This document shows, in pieces, positions 44,219 to 53,332 of a stretch of DNA of 64,000 nt (its first letter is position 1; each line of letters begins with the position of its first letter). The translations under genes were made by a program, and so were the position numbers. The notes under the pieces were generated by a model. The model had not been told where the DNA came from. It worked only from the letters and a program-made list of their open reading frames with translations, and searched no databases. Origin of the DNA: Pelomonas nitida (lineage in GTDB: Bacteria; Pseudomonadota; Gammaproteobacteria; Burkholderiales; Burkholderiaceae_C); the NCBI RefSeq assembly GCF_043555975.1, contig NZ_JBIGIA010000001.1, positions 186,001 through 250,000 of the forward strand, in the 5' to 3' direction.

Positions 44219-46531
44219 TTGAAGAACACAAATGTTTCGCCTGCGGGCGAGGGCGCCGGGTTGCTCGGCGAGGTTGAAGGCACGCTGCAAGGCCACCGGG
44301 ACGGGCATGGATTCCTGATCCCTGACGATGGCTCAGCCGATGTCTATCTGTCGGCACAGGAAACCCATGCCGTCATGCATGGTGACCGCCTGCGGGTGCG
44401 CGTCACGCGTTTCGACAAGCGTGGGCGGCCCGAGGGGCGTGTGCTGGAGATCCTGGACCGCAAGAAGCGGCCCATCATCGGCCGGCTGCTGCTGGAGTCC
44501 GGCGTCTGGCTCGTCGCACCCGAGGACCGGCGCATGGGGCAGGACATCCTGATCCCCAAGAACGGCATCGCCAATGCGGCCGCAGGCCAGGTCGTTGCGG
44601 TCGAGCTGACCGAGCCGCCGTCGCTGTACTCGCAGCCGGTGGGGCGTGTCGTCGAGGTGCTCGGCGAGATCGACGACCCGGGCATGGAGATCGAGATCGC
44701 CGTGCGCAAGTACGACGTGCCGCATCGTTTCAGCCCCGACACGCTGGCGCAAAGTGCCAAGCTGCCCGAGCGGCTGCGCGCCGTGGACCTGAAGCAGCGG
44801 GTGGACCTGCGTGACGTGCCGCTGGTGACGATCGACGGCGAGGACGCGCGCGACTTCGACGATGCCGTCTACTGCGAGCCCTTCAAGCAGGGGCGTGGCA
44901 AGAAGGCCTTCGACGGCTGGCGGCTGCTGGTCGCCATCGCCGACGTGTCGCACTACGTGAAGCCCGGTGAACCGCTGGACGCCGACGCCTATGAGCGCGC
45001 GACATCGGTCTACTTTCCGCGCCGCGTCATCCCGATGCTGCCGGAGAAGCTGTCCAACGGCCTGTGCTCGCTGAACCCCTACGAGGACAGGCTGAGCATG
45101 GTGTGCGACATGCTGGTGTCGAGCGACGGCACCGTCAGCGCCTACCAGTTCTATCCGGCGGTGATCAGCTCGCATGCGCGCTTCACCTACACCGAGGTCG
45201 CGGCCATTCTCGGCAACACGCACGGCCCCGAGGCGGCAAAGCGCCGTGAACTGGTGCCGCACTTGCTGCACCTGCACGAGGTCTACCGCGCGCTGTTGGC
45301 CGAGCGTCAGCGCCGCGGCGCGATCGATTTCGAAACCACCGAGACGCAGATCGTCTGCGACGACAACGGGCGTATCGAGAAGATCATCCCGCGCACACGC
45401 AACGAGGCGCATCGGCTGATCGAGGAGGCCATGCTGGCCGCCAACACCTGCTCGGCGGACTTCATCCTGACCAACAAGCATGCGGCGCTGTACCGCGTGC
45501 ACGAAGGGCCGACGCCCGAGAAGCGCCAGACGCTGCAGGCCTACCTGCGGTCGCTGGGCATCGGCATGGGCATCTCCGACGACCCGGTGCCGCGCGAGTT
45601 CCAGCAGCTCGCCGAGGCGACGAAGGACCGCCCCGACGCGCAGCAGATTCACCAGATGCTGTTGCGGTCCATGCAGCAGGCCATCTACACGGGCACGAAC
45701 TCCGGCCACTTCGGTCTGGCGTATCCGGCCTACACGCATTTCACGAGTCCCATTCGGCGCTACCCCGACCTGTTGGTGCACCGGGTGATCAAGGCGCTGC
45801 TGGCATCCAAGCGCTACACGCTCGATGCGGCCAAGATGCAGGTGCCGCAGGCGCCCAAGCGGCCCGGTCGAGCGGCGCCGCCGAACCCGGCGGAGGCGCG
45901 CAACGAGGCGGAGCGCTGGGAGGTCGTCGGGGCGCATTGCAGCGCGAACGAGCGCCGCGCCGACGAGGCCAGCCGCGACGTCGAGGCGTGGCTGAAATGC
46001 CGCTACATGCGCGACCGGCTGGGCGAAGAGTTCGCCGGCACGGTCAGCGCGGTCACGTCGTTCGGCCTGTTCGTCCAGCTGGATGCGCTGTACGTGGAGG
46101 GGCTGGTGCACATCACCGAGCTCGGCGGCGAGTACTTCAAGTTCGACGATGTGCGGCAGGAACTGCGCGGCGAGCGCACCGGCATTCGCTACGCCACGGG
46201 CGCGCGCGTGCAGGTGCAGGTCAGCCGTGTCGACCTGGACGGGCGTCGCATCGACTTCCGGTTGGTGCGCGACGCCGACGACGTTCGAGCGCCCGGGCGA
46301 GGTGCGGCGGGCAAGCCGGCCGCCAAGGCGCCATCCAAGGCTCCGGCCAAGAAGCGCGCCCCCAAGACGGCCGTCGAGGTGTTGGACGAGGTGCGCCAGG
46401 CGGACCGCGACGTGAAGAAGAGCCGCAAGGAAGTCGTGGCCACGCTGCATCCGATCAAGGCGGCCAAGCGGGCGGCGACCAAGGCCGCGAAGAAGACGTC
46501 GGCCAAGCCGCCCGCTCGCAAGCGCCGCTGA
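44219..46531 (+). CDS. rnr: Ribonuclease R
   Basis: A 770-aa 3'-to-5' exoribonuclease. Cold-shock domains lie in the first 170 residues (GHGFLIPDDGSADVYL), then the RNB catalytic domain with DGEDARDFDD (206-215, the Mg-binding Asp cluster). An S1 domain spans about 600-680 (FAGTVSAVTSFGLFVQLD), and a Lys/Ala-rich tail follows. The usual N-terminal HTH extension is absent. The only fitting start is TTG 44219; GAGGG lies too far upstream to be an ideal ribosome site. RNase R degrades structured RNA and defective tRNA or rRNA. Confidence 0.95.
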   Translation: MKNTNVSPAGEGAGLLGEVEGTLQGHRDGHGFLIPDDGSADVYLSAQETHAVMHGDRLRVRVTRFDKRGRPEGRVLEILDRKKRPIIGRLLLESGVWLVAPEDRRMGQDILIPKNGIANAAAGQVVAVELTEPPSLYSQPVGRVVEVLGEIDDPGMEIEIAVRKYDVPHRFSPDTLAQSAKLPERLRAVDLKQRVDLRDVPLVTIDGEDARDFDDAVYCEPFKQGRGKKAFDGWRLLVAIADVSHYVKPGEPLDADAYERATSVYFPRRVIPMLPEKLSNGLCSLNPYEDRLSMVCDMLVSSDGTVSAYQFYPAVISSHARFTYTEVAAILGNTHGPEAAKRRELVPHLLHLHEVYRALLAERQRRGAIDFETTETQIVCDDNGRIEKIIPRTRNEAHRLIEEAMLAANTCSADFILTNKHAALYRVHEGPTPEKRQTLQAYLRSLGIGMGISDDPVPREFQQLAEATKDRPDAQQIHQMLLRSMQQAIYTGTNSGHFGLAYPAYTHFTSPIRRYPDLLVHRVIKALLASKRYTLDAAKMQVPQAPKRPGRAAPPNPAEARNEAERWEVVGAHCSANERRADEASRDVEAWLKCRYMRDRLGEEFAGTVSAVTSFGLFVQLDALYVEGLVHITELGGEYFKFDDVRQELRGERTGIRYATGARVQVQVSRVDLDGRRIDFRLVRDADDVRAPGRGAAGKPAAKAPSKAPAKKRAPKTAVEVLDEVRQADRDVKKSRKEVVATLHPIKAAKRAATKAAKKTSAKPPARKRR

Positions 46532-46543
46532 GCCAGCGGCGCT
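46521..46543. terminator. Terminator overlapping the rnr stop codon
   Basis: AGCGCCGCTG (46521-46530), loop AGC, CAGCGGCGCT (46534-46543) is a perfect 10-bp stem. The rnr TGA (46529-46531) spans the stem-loop junction. It nearly fills the gap to the convergent nnr stop at 46546, so it probably serves both genes. Confidence 0.65.
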
Positions 46544-46545
46544 TG

Positions 46546-47898
46546 TCAGCGCCGTGCGGCCAGGCGTTCGATGAGATCGCCGGCGCGCAGCACGCCGCCG
46601 GCTTCGCCGGCCCGGCCGTGCGCGTCGACGCCCGCGCAGGCGATGGCATGGCCGCTGGCGCCAGGCTGCTGCGCCCACAAGCCACCCAACCAGCCGGCCA
46701 GCACATCGCCGCTGCCGGCGGTGGCCAAAGCCGGCCCGCCGCTGGCGCAGATGGCCGGGCGTTCGCCGGGCGACGCGATGATGCTGCCGGAGCCCTTGAG
46801 CACGACCGTGCAGGCCAGGCGTCGGGCCAGTTCGCTCGCGGCGGCGAGGCGGTCGGCCTGCACAGCGCTCGTGTCGCAGCCCAGCAGGCGGGCGGCTTCG
46901 AGCGGGTGCGGCGTCAGCAGCGTCGAGCCGGCGGTGCGTGCGCGCACGAGGGTCTGCAGTTCGTCGTCGGCTGCGATGGCGTTCAGCGCATCGGCGTCGA
47001 TGACCAGCTTTGGTGCCTCGCGCAGCAGGGCGGGCAGCGCATCGGCGATGGTGGGCCCCGCGCCGCAGCCGACGACGCCCACCGCCTGCGGCAGGTCTGC
47101 GAGCCGGCCGCGCATCAACTCGGGCTGGCCGGGGTCGGCTGGTTCGGTGGCCGGCAGGCCCAGCAGGTCGACATAGACGCGGCCTGCGCCACAGGCCAGT
47201 GCCGCGCGTGCGGCGAGCCGTGCGGCGCCCTGCATGCCGGGCGCGCCACCGACGATGAGCACCTGGCCGTGGCTGCCCTTGTGGCTGGTGGGGTTGCGCT
47301 GCGGGAGGGGCGACGGGCCGAGCAGGTCGGCGCTGGCCACCTCGTCGGGTGTGATGCCGAGGTCGTCGAACCACAGCTGGCCGCCATAGCCGCGGCCCTC
47401 GCCGGTGAAGAGCCCCGGCTTCAGGGTCAGCAGCGCCAGCGTGTGGTCGGCCCTGACGGCCGCGCCGCCCGCCGCCTGGCCGGTGTCGGCCAGCAGGCCG
47501 CTGGGCAGGTCGACGGCGAGGATGGTTGCGCCGCAGGTCTGCATCGCGGCGATGGTGGTCTGCAGCGCAGCATCGGGCGGGCGGTTCAGCCCCAGGCCCA
47601 GCAAGGCGTCGATGACCAGAGACGGCTGGGGTGGCGCCGTGTGGCCGACGTGCACGGGCAAGCCGATCTCTGACAGTCGCCGCGCTGCGACCCGTCCATC
47701 GCCGCCGTTGTTGCCTGGCCCGCAGGCGATCCAGATCGGCCCTTCGCCCCGCCGCAACGCGAGCGCCAGCTTGGCGACGGCCAGGCCGGCGCGCTCCATG
47801 AGGTCTGGTGAGTGCGCCAGCGCGCGCGCCTCGATGCGCCGGCTGGCGGCCACGTCGAACAGGGGCAGGGTGGAGCGGGTGGGCAGCAGCGCTTGCAT
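46546..47898 (-). CDS. nnr: Bifunctional NAD(P)H-hydrate epimerase/ADP-dependent dehydratase
   Basis: A 450-aa metabolite-repair enzyme (YjeF type). The N-terminal epimerase domain (about 1-210) contains GPGNNGGDGRV (60-70). The C-terminal ribokinase-like dehydratase domain contains GSHGQVLIVGGAPGM and the catalytic GSGDVLAGWLGGL block. It repairs damaged NAD(P)HX back to NAD(P)H. I start at ATG 47898; the longer ORF is out of family and overlaps the upstream gene. It lies 10 bases after the FAD oxidoreductase stop, so the two likely share an mRNA. Confidence 0.93.
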   Translation of the reverse strand: MQALLPTRSTLPLFDVAASRRIEARALAHSPDLMERAGLAVAKLALALRRGEGPIWIACGPGNNGGDGRVAARRLSEIGLPVHVGHTAPPQPSLVIDALLGLGLNRPPDAALQTTIAAMQTCGATILAVDLPSGLLADTGQAAGGAAVRADHTLALLTLKPGLFTGEGRGYGGQLWFDDLGITPDEVASADLLGPSPLPQRNPTSHKGSHGQVLIVGGAPGMQGAARLAARAALACGAGRVYVDLLGLPATEPADPGQPELMRGRLADLPQAVGVVGCGAGPTIADALPALLREAPKLVIDADALNAIAADDELQTLVRARTAGSTLLTPHPLEAARLLGCDTSAVQADRLAAASELARRLACTVVLKGSGSIIASPGERPAICASGGPALATAGSGDVLAGWLGGLWAQQPGASGHAIACAGVDAHGRAGEAGGVLRAGDLIERLAARR

Positions 47899-47908
47899 GC
47901 CCGCGAGC

Positions 47909-49162
47909 TTAGGCGAGCCGCTGCGGCCCCAGTGCGGCGATGTCCATCGCGGGGTGGGTGCCGGCGATCTGCTGGGCAAGCACCAGTGCCGCGCCGCACG
48001 ACTGCCCCCAGCCCTGGCCACCTGGCGACAGGTTGAGCCACACACCCGGCCGGCCGCTGGCGCCCAGCACCGGCAGCCCGTCGGCGGCCACGGCGCGCCG
48101 GCTCTGGCTGTGCTGCACCTGCTGCCGCAGCACTGAGCCAGGGAACCAATGCTGCAGGCCGCGATGCAGACCTTCGAAGTCCGGCTTGTGCTTGGCCTTG
48201 GCATCGGTCACGGCAAGGTCGCCGCTGATGCGCACGCGCTGGCCGGTGCGGGCCACGACGATGCCGCGGGAGGCATCGATCCAGGCGGCCTTGGGGCCGA
48301 GGTCGGGATGAGCTTCCAGCAGGCGTATCGGGGCGGTGACGGAGGTCTCGTGCTGGGCCGCCAGTGGCAGCCGTTGCGCGCCCAGCAGCGATTGCGCGGC
48401 CAGACCGTTGCACAGCACGACGGCGTCGAAGCGCTCGTCGCGCACTTCCGGCCGCTGCGACACGATGTCGCTGGCATCGCGCTCCGCGAAACGCGAGGAG
48501 TTGTCCGCTGGCGGCACGTATTCGTGGCGCAGCGTCGGCCCGCTGCCATCGGCGCTGAGCGCTCGCACCGTCGTGTTGAACCGGAATCGCACGCCCAGGC
48601 GCTGTGCGTGGTGACGCATCTGTTGTGCAAACAGCCGCGGGTTGCCGGCGCCGCCGCCCGTCAGCGCGAGGGCGCCGGCCAGCGGGGCGTCGGGGTCGAG
48701 CCCGGGCTCGCGCAGCCGGGCCTGGCTCGCGTCGAGCAGTTGCACCTGCGCGCCGAGTGCCGCCCAGCTGTCGAGTCGCGACTCGGCGGCTGCCAGGCGC
48801 TTGGCGTCCGTCAGTGCCACGAGTAGGCCATCGGTGCTTTCGTCTTCCAGGCGCAGGCTCTGGCGCAACACGGCCGTCCGGGCGAGTCCCAGCAGGCTCA
48901 GGGCTGCCAGTGCGGCGCCCGCCTCGCCGCCGCGGCGCCCGGCGCGCCAGCGGCGCCAGCGCCACATCAATGGCGCGGGCGGTGCCGTGTTGATGAGTTG
49001 CGGCAGAAACGGAGACAGCAGCGCGCTGCTGGCGAAGCTGGCGCGCCCGGCGATGCTGCCGCCGCGCTCGAAGACGTGCACCTGGCAGCCGAGCGCGGCC
49101 AGCTCATAGGCAGTCGTCACGCCAGCCAGGCCGGCGCCAACCACCGCGACGCGGCGGCTCAA
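47909..49162 (-). CDS. FAD-dependent oxidoreductase (DAO family)
   Basis: A 417-aa flavoprotein of the D-amino-acid oxidase / glycine oxidase type. The N-terminal dinucleotide-binding motif is VAVVGAGLAGVTTAYELAA (5-23). The C-terminal VAADGLPVLGASGRPGVWLN is typical of DAO enzymes and of the oxidase half of MnmC. I set the start at TTG 49162, with AGGTG just upstream, because no ATG gives a family-like N-terminus. The substrate is unknown. It is divergent from rpsB and upstream of the NAD(P)HX repair gene. Confidence 0.82.
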   Translation of the reverse strand: MSRRVAVVGAGLAGVTTAYELAALGCQVHVFERGGSIAGRASFASSALLSPFLPQLINTAPPAPLMWRWRRWRAGRRGGEAGAALAALSLLGLARTAVLRQSLRLEDESTDGLLVALTDAKRLAAAESRLDSWAALGAQVQLLDASQARLREPGLDPDAPLAGALALTGGGAGNPRLFAQQMRHHAQRLGVRFRFNTTVRALSADGSGPTLRHEYVPPADNSSRFAERDASDIVSQRPEVRDERFDAVVLCNGLAAQSLLGAQRLPLAAQHETSVTAPIRLLEAHPDLGPKAAWIDASRGIVVARTGQRVRISGDLAVTDAKAKHKPDFEGLHRGLQHWFPGSVLRQQVQHSQSRRAVAADGLPVLGASGRPGVWLNLSPGGQGWGQSCGAALVLAQQIAGTHPAMDIAALGPQRLA

Positions 49163-49244
49163 GCGAGCACCTGCGAGGGGGCGGCTGCGCGCAGGCAGGT
49201 GGCCGCAGCAAGGCGGCGTCGGCGGAGGAGGGCCATCGGTCGTG

Positions 49245-49479
49245 TATACTCTGCAGGTTTTGCTGGTGGCTGGCGCACTCGATGCGCTGCAAAAGCCCCG
49301 GCGAAACGGTTGTGAGGGTGTGTGGCTGAGGTATTCAGCGCCACTCGTCACAGCAAATCGCAAACCGGCCACTCAAAGGTGTTGTGTTTGCGGCCTTGAA
49401 AGCCAGCTCCGACGGCTGTTTTCAGGCGCTGCAACGCAATTCGGGCCGGATTTTAGACACAACCTTCGGAGTTAGACCC
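49245..49479 (+). promoter_or_regulatory. rpsB promoter -10 and long structured leader
   Basis: TATACT at 49245-49250 is a good -10; the -35 is weak. It would give a leader of about 220 bases before rpsB with no credible gene. CGCAAAC (49359-49365) pairs with GTTTGCG (49386-49392). The ribosome site sits at AACCTTCGGAGTT, where C-UUCG-G could close a small hairpin over GGAG. S2 is known to control its own operon through the leader in E. coli, so feedback is plausible. The gap between the FAD gene and rpsB is otherwise empty. Confidence 0.45.
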
Positions 49480-50226
49480 ATGTCTGTCACGATGCGCGAG
49501 ATGCTGGAAGCCGGCGTCCATTTCGGCCACCAAACCCGCTTCTGGAACCCCAAGATGGCCCCGTATATCTACGGCCATCGCAACAAGATCCACATCATCA
49601 ACCTCGAGAAGACGCTGCCCGCGTTCAACGATGCGATGAAGTTCGTGCGCTCGCTGGCTGCCAAGCGCGGCACGATCCTGATGATCGGCACGAAGCGCCA
49701 AGCCCGTGAGTTCATCGCCGCCGAAGCGCAGCGCGCCGGCATGCCCTATGTCGACTCGCGTTGGCTGGGCGGCATGATGACCAACTTCAAGACGGTCAAG
49801 ACCTCGCTGAAGAACCTGAAGGACATGCAAGCCCAGGTCGAAGCCGGCACGCAGCCCGCGATCAAGAAGGAAGCCCTGCTGTTCCAGCGCGACATCGCCA
49901 AGCTGGAAAAGAACATCGGCGGCATCCAGGACATGACTGCGCTGCCCGACGCCATCTTCGTCATCGACGTCGGCTATCACAAGATTGCCGTCGCCGAAGC
50001 CAAGAAGCTGGGCATTCCCGTCATCGGCGTGGTTGACACCAACCACTCGCCCGAAGGCATCGACTACGTCATCCCCGGCAATGACGACTCGGCCAAGGCT
50101 GTGGCGCTGTACGCCCGCGCCGTCGCCGACGCCGTGCTCGAAGGCAAGGCCAACGCCACTGCCGACGTGCTGGCTGCCGTCGCCCCCGCTGGCGACGAGT
50201 TCGTCGAGGTTTCCGAAGAGGCTTAA
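49480..50226 (+). CDS. rpsB: 30S ribosomal protein S2
   Basis: A 248-aa protein of the 30S platform. The N-terminus MSVTMREMLEAGVHFGHQTR, then FWNPKMAPYIYG and TNHSPEGIDYVIPGNDD are diagnostic. ATG 49480 has CGGAG eight bases upstream. It opens the rpsB-tsf-pyrH-frr operon found across Proteobacteria. A terminator-like hairpin between it and tsf probably adjusts the S2 to EF-Ts ratio. Confidence 0.98.
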   Translation: MSVTMREMLEAGVHFGHQTRFWNPKMAPYIYGHRNKIHIINLEKTLPAFNDAMKFVRSLAAKRGTILMIGTKRQAREFIAAEAQRAGMPYVDSRWLGGMMTNFKTVKTSLKNLKDMQAQVEAGTQPAIKKEALLFQRDIAKLEKNIGGIQDMTALPDAIFVIDVGYHKIAVAEAKKLGIPVIGVVDTNHSPEGIDYVIPGNDDSAKAVALYARAVADAVLEGKANATADVLAAVAPAGDEFVEVSEEA

Positions 50227-50246
50227 GCCCCTTCCACCCTGCATTG

Positions 50247-50270
50247 AAAGGGGCCGTCGTGCCCCTTTTT
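50247..50270 (+). terminator. Attenuator-like terminator between rpsB and tsf
   Basis: AAAGGGGC (50247-50254), loop CGTCGT, GCCCCTTT (50261-50268) is a perfect 8-bp stem followed by T. Partial termination here is known in the E. coli rpsB-tsf operon. Confidence 0.85.
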
Positions 50271-50295
50271 CTCAACTGAGATCTGGAGAAACGAA

Positions 50296-51189
50296 ATGGC
50301 TGCTATCACCGCAAGCATGGTGGGCGAACTGCGTGCCCGCACTGACGCCCCGATGATGGAGTGCAAGAAGGCGCTGACCGAGGCCGATGGCGACCTGGGC
50401 CGTGCTGAAGAGATCCTGCGCGTCAAGCTGGGCAACAAGGCCGGCAAGGCCGCCTCGCGCATCACCGCCGAAGGCGTGGTGTCGTCTGCTGTGGTCAATG
50501 GCAATGGCGCACTGATCGAAGTGAACTGCGAGACCGACTTCGTCTCGAAGAACGACGCGTTCCTGGCCTTCGTGGGCGCGCTGGCCGGCCTGGTGGCCGA
50601 GCACAACCCGGCCGACGTGGCTGCGCTGGCTGCGCTGCCCCTGTCGCAAGAAGGCTTCGGCCCGACGGTGGAAGACGTGCGCAAGGGCCTGATCGGCAAG
50701 ATCGGCGAGAACATGACGATCCGCCGCTTCCAGCGCTACAGCGGCAGCAAGCTGGCTGCTTACCTGCACGGCACCCGCATCGGCGTGGTCGTCGAGTTCG
50801 AGGGTGACGAAGTGGCCGCCAAGGACGTGGCGATGCACATCGCCGCCATGAAGCCTGCCGCGCTGTCCAGCGCCGACGTGCCGGCCGACCTGGTGGAGAA
50901 GGAGCGCAAGATCGCCACCGAGAAGGCTGCCGAATCCGGCAAGCCGGCCGACATCGTCGCCAAGATGGTCGAAGGCTCGGTGCAGAAGTTCCTGAAGGAA
51001 GTCTCGCTGCTGGACCAGGTCTTCGTGAAGGCCGCCGACGGCAAGCAGACCGTGGGCGCCCACCTGAAGGCTGCCAACACGACGGTCAAGGGCTTCACGC
51101 TGTACGTCGTGGGTGAAGGCATCGAGAAGAAGGTCGATGACTTCGCGGCCGAAGTGGCCGCCCAGGTGGCGGCAGCCAAGGGTCAGTAA
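50296..51189 (+). CDS. tsf: Elongation factor Ts
   Basis: A 297-aa nucleotide-exchange factor for EF-Tu. The N-terminal UBA-like domain includes RARTDAPMMECKKALTEADGD, and TDFVSKND is the conserved EF-Tu-contact motif. The length is standard. GGAG precedes the ATG. Separate terminators lie before and after it. Confidence 0.98.
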   Translation: MAAITASMVGELRARTDAPMMECKKALTEADGDLGRAEEILRVKLGNKAGKAASRITAEGVVSSAVVNGNGALIEVNCETDFVSKNDAFLAFVGALAGLVAEHNPADVAALAALPLSQEGFGPTVEDVRKGLIGKIGENMTIRRFQRYSGSKLAAYLHGTRIGVVVEFEGDEVAAKDVAMHIAAMKPAALSSADVPADLVEKERKIATEKAAESGKPADIVAKMVEGSVQKFLKEVSLLDQVFVKAADGKQTVGAHLKAANTTVKGFTLYVVGEGIEKKVDDFAAEVAAQVAAAKGQ

Positions 51190-51206
51190 GACTCTTGCGA
51201 TAGAAG

Positions 51207-51230
51207 AAGGGCGCCAAGTTGGCGCCCTTT
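51207..51230 (+). terminator. Intrinsic terminator between tsf and pyrH
   Basis: AAGGGCGCC (51207-51215), loop AAGTT, GGCGCCCTT (51221-51229) forms a perfect 9-bp stem. The T-run is short (TTT), so read-through into pyrH is likely. Confidence 0.8.
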
Positions 51231-51271
51231 AAACTTGCGGGCCACGCAGCCCCCCGAATTCAGAGGACACC

Positions 51272-51982
51272 ATGCCCGCGTACAAACGCATCCTGCTCAA
51301 ACTTTCCGGTGAAGCCCTGATGGGCGACGACTCCTACGGCATCAATCGCGCGACCATCGTCCGCATGGTGCAGGAAGTCCGTGAAGTGACGCAGTTGGGC
51401 GTGGAAGTGGCCGTCGTCATCGGCGGCGGCAATATCTTCCGCGGTGTGGCCGGCGGCTCCGTCGGCATGGACCGTGCCACGGCCGACTACATGGGCATGC
51501 TGGCCACGGTGATGAACTCGCTCGCGCTGGCCGACACGATGCGCCAGGAAGGCATGACGGCACGCGTGATGTCGGCCATCGCCATCGAGCAGGTCGTCGA
51601 GCCCTATGTGCGCCCCAAGGCGCTGCAGTATCTGGAAGAGGGCAAGGTCGTCGTCTTCGCCGCCGGCACCGGCAACCCCTTCTTCACGACCGACACCGCC
51701 GCGGCGCTGCGGGGTGCGGAGATCGGCGCCGAGATCGTGCTGAAGGCCACCAAGGTCGACGGCGTCTACACGGCCGACCCCAAGAAGGACCCGCAGGCCA
51801 CGCGCTACGCCAGCATCACGTTCGACGAGGCGATCTCGCGCAACCTGCAGGTCATGGACGGCGCTGCCTTTGCGCTGTGCCGCGACCAGAAACTGCCGAT
51901 CAAGGTGTTCAGCATCTTCAAGGCCGGCGCGCTGAAGCGCGTGGTCCAGGGCGAAGACGAAGGCACGCTGGTCCACGTTTGA
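51272..51982 (+). CDS. pyrH: UMP kinase
   Basis: A 236-aa amino-acid-kinase-fold enzyme that converts UMP to UDP. KRILLKLSGEALMG starts the protein, VIGGGNIFRG binds substrate, and GTGNPFFTTDTAAALRG is conserved. AGAGGAC precedes the ATG. The order tsf-pyrH-frr is canonical. Confidence 0.98.
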   Translation: MPAYKRILLKLSGEALMGDDSYGINRATIVRMVQEVREVTQLGVEVAVVIGGGNIFRGVAGGSVGMDRATADYMGMLATVMNSLALADTMRQEGMTARVMSAIAIEQVVEPYVRPKALQYLEEGKVVVFAAGTGNPFFTTDTAAALRGAEIGAEIVLKATKVDGVYTADPKKDPQATRYASITFDEAISRNLQVMDGAAFALCRDQKLPIKVFSIFKAGALKRVVQGEDEGTLVHV

Positions 51983-52007
51983 GCGAATCCACGAGAGACG
52001 ACAGATC

Positions 52008-52568
52008 ATGAGTACTGCTGACATCAAGAAAAACGCCGAGGCCAAGATGGCCAAGTCCGTCGATTCGTTGAAGGGCGAGCTGCAAAAGATCCGTACGGGC
52101 CGTGCCCACCCTGGCATCCTCGATCAGGTCAGCGTCGACTACTACGGCTCCATGGTGCCCATCTCGCAGGTGGCCAATGTGACGCTGCTGGATGCCCGCA
52201 CCATCTCCGTCCAGCCCTGGGAAAAGGGCATGGGCGCCAAGATCGAGAAGGCCATCCGCGAGAGCGACCTGGGCCTGAACCCGTCTTCTCAGGGCGACCT
52301 GATCCGCGTGCCGATGCCGCCGCTGACCGAAGAGCGCCGCAAGGACCTGACCAAGGTCGTGCGCAACACCGGTGAAGACGCCAAGGTGGCCGTGCGCAAT
52401 CTGCGCCGCGACGCCAACGAGCAGGCCAAGAAGCTGCTGAAGGACAAGGAAATCGGCGAGGACGACGAGCGCCGCAGCCTCGACGAGGTGCAGAAGCTCA
52501 CCGACCGCGTGATCAACGAGATCGACAAGCTGGTCGCGGCCAAGGAAGCCGAGATCATGGCGGTTTGA
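52008..52568 (+). CDS. frr: Ribosome recycling factor
   Basis: A 186-aa factor that, with EF-G, splits post-termination ribosomes. KNAEAKMAKSVDSLKGELQKIRTGRA is the first helix pair (shown here by its ends: KNAEAK to RTGRA). PPLTEERRKDLTKVVRN is also diagnostic. It follows pyrH by 25 bases and overlaps the uppS start by 4. Confidence 0.97.
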   Translation: MSTADIKKNAEAKMAKSVDSLKGELQKIRTGRAHPGILDQVSVDYYGSMVPISQVANVTLLDARTISVQPWEKGMGAKIEKAIRESDLGLNPSSQGDLIRVPMPPLTEERRKDLTKVVRNTGEDAKVAVRNLRRDANEQAKKLLKDKEIGEDDERRSLDEVQKLTDRVINEIDKLVAAKEAEIMAV

Positions 52569-53317
52569 GCACCGCCTTGAGCAAGACTGCCAACCCGGCG
52601 CAAGACCGCCTGCCCCCGCCGCGCCACGTCGCCATCGTCATGGATGGCAATGGCCGTTGGGCCAAGAAGCGCTTCCTGCCGCGCTTTTTCGGCCACAAGG
52701 CCGGCGTGGACACCCTCGTCAAGGTGGTGCAGGCCTGCATCGACCGTGACATCGAGCAACTGACCGTTTTCGCGTTTTCCAGCGAGAACTGGAAGCGCCC
52801 GAGCGACGAAGTGTCCGGCCTGATGGGGCTGGTGCTGGCGGCCGTCAGCCGCTACCTCGCCAAGATGGGCGCGATGGGCGTGCGCATCCGCATCGTCGGG
52901 GACCGCGAGGCGGTTTCCGAGAAGCTGCGCCAGGCCTGGGACGAAGCCGAGACGGCGACGCTCGACAACACCAAGCTGACGCTGAACGTCGCGTTCAACT
53001 ACGGTGGTCGCTGGGACATCGTCCAGGCCTGCCGCAAGGCCATGGCTGCGGGCGTTCCGGCGGCGGAGCTGACGGAGGCCAGGTTGTCCGAGTTCATGGC
53101 GCTGGCCCACGCGCCGGACCCGGACCTCTTCATCCGCACCGGCGGCGAGGTGCGCATCAGCAACTTCATGCTGTGGCAGGTCGCGTACACCGAGTTCGTG
53201 TTTTCCGATTGCCTCTGGCCCGAGTTCGGCGAGAGTGAGCTCGACGCTGCCATTGCCGCTTTCCACGCACGTGATCGGCGCTTCGGCGGTGTCAAGGAAG
53301 CGCCGAGCGGCGCCTGA
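52565..53317 (+). CDS. uppS: Undecaprenyl diphosphate synthase
   Basis: A 250-aa cis-prenyltransferase that makes the C55 carrier for peptidoglycan and O-antigen. The catalytic Asp27 lies in VMDGNGRWAKKR, and the closing RTGGEVRISNF and QVAYTEFVFSDCLWPEF are conserved. The start is a TTG (52565) inside the frr stop (TTGA); a second TTG at 52577 is possible, and no ATG fits. Adjacency to cdsA and dxr is standard. Confidence 0.95.
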   Translation: MSTALSKTANPAQDRLPPPRHVAIVMDGNGRWAKKRFLPRFFGHKAGVDTLVKVVQACIDRDIEQLTVFAFSSENWKRPSDEVSGLMGLVLAAVSRYLAKMGAMGVRIRIVGDREAVSEKLRQAWDEAETATLDNTKLTLNVAFNYGGRWDIVQACRKAMAAGVPAAELTEARLSEFMALAHAPDPDLFIRTGGEVRISNFMLWQVAYTEFVFSDCLWPEFGESELDAAIAAFHARDRRFGGVKEAPSGA

Positions 53318-53332
53318 CCGGAATCCCCTGCC

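Noticed and set aside
44333..47374. 1013-codon open frame on the minus strand across rnr
   Set aside because: It covers rnr and the nnr gene out of frame, with Arg/Gln/His-rich composition and no domain.
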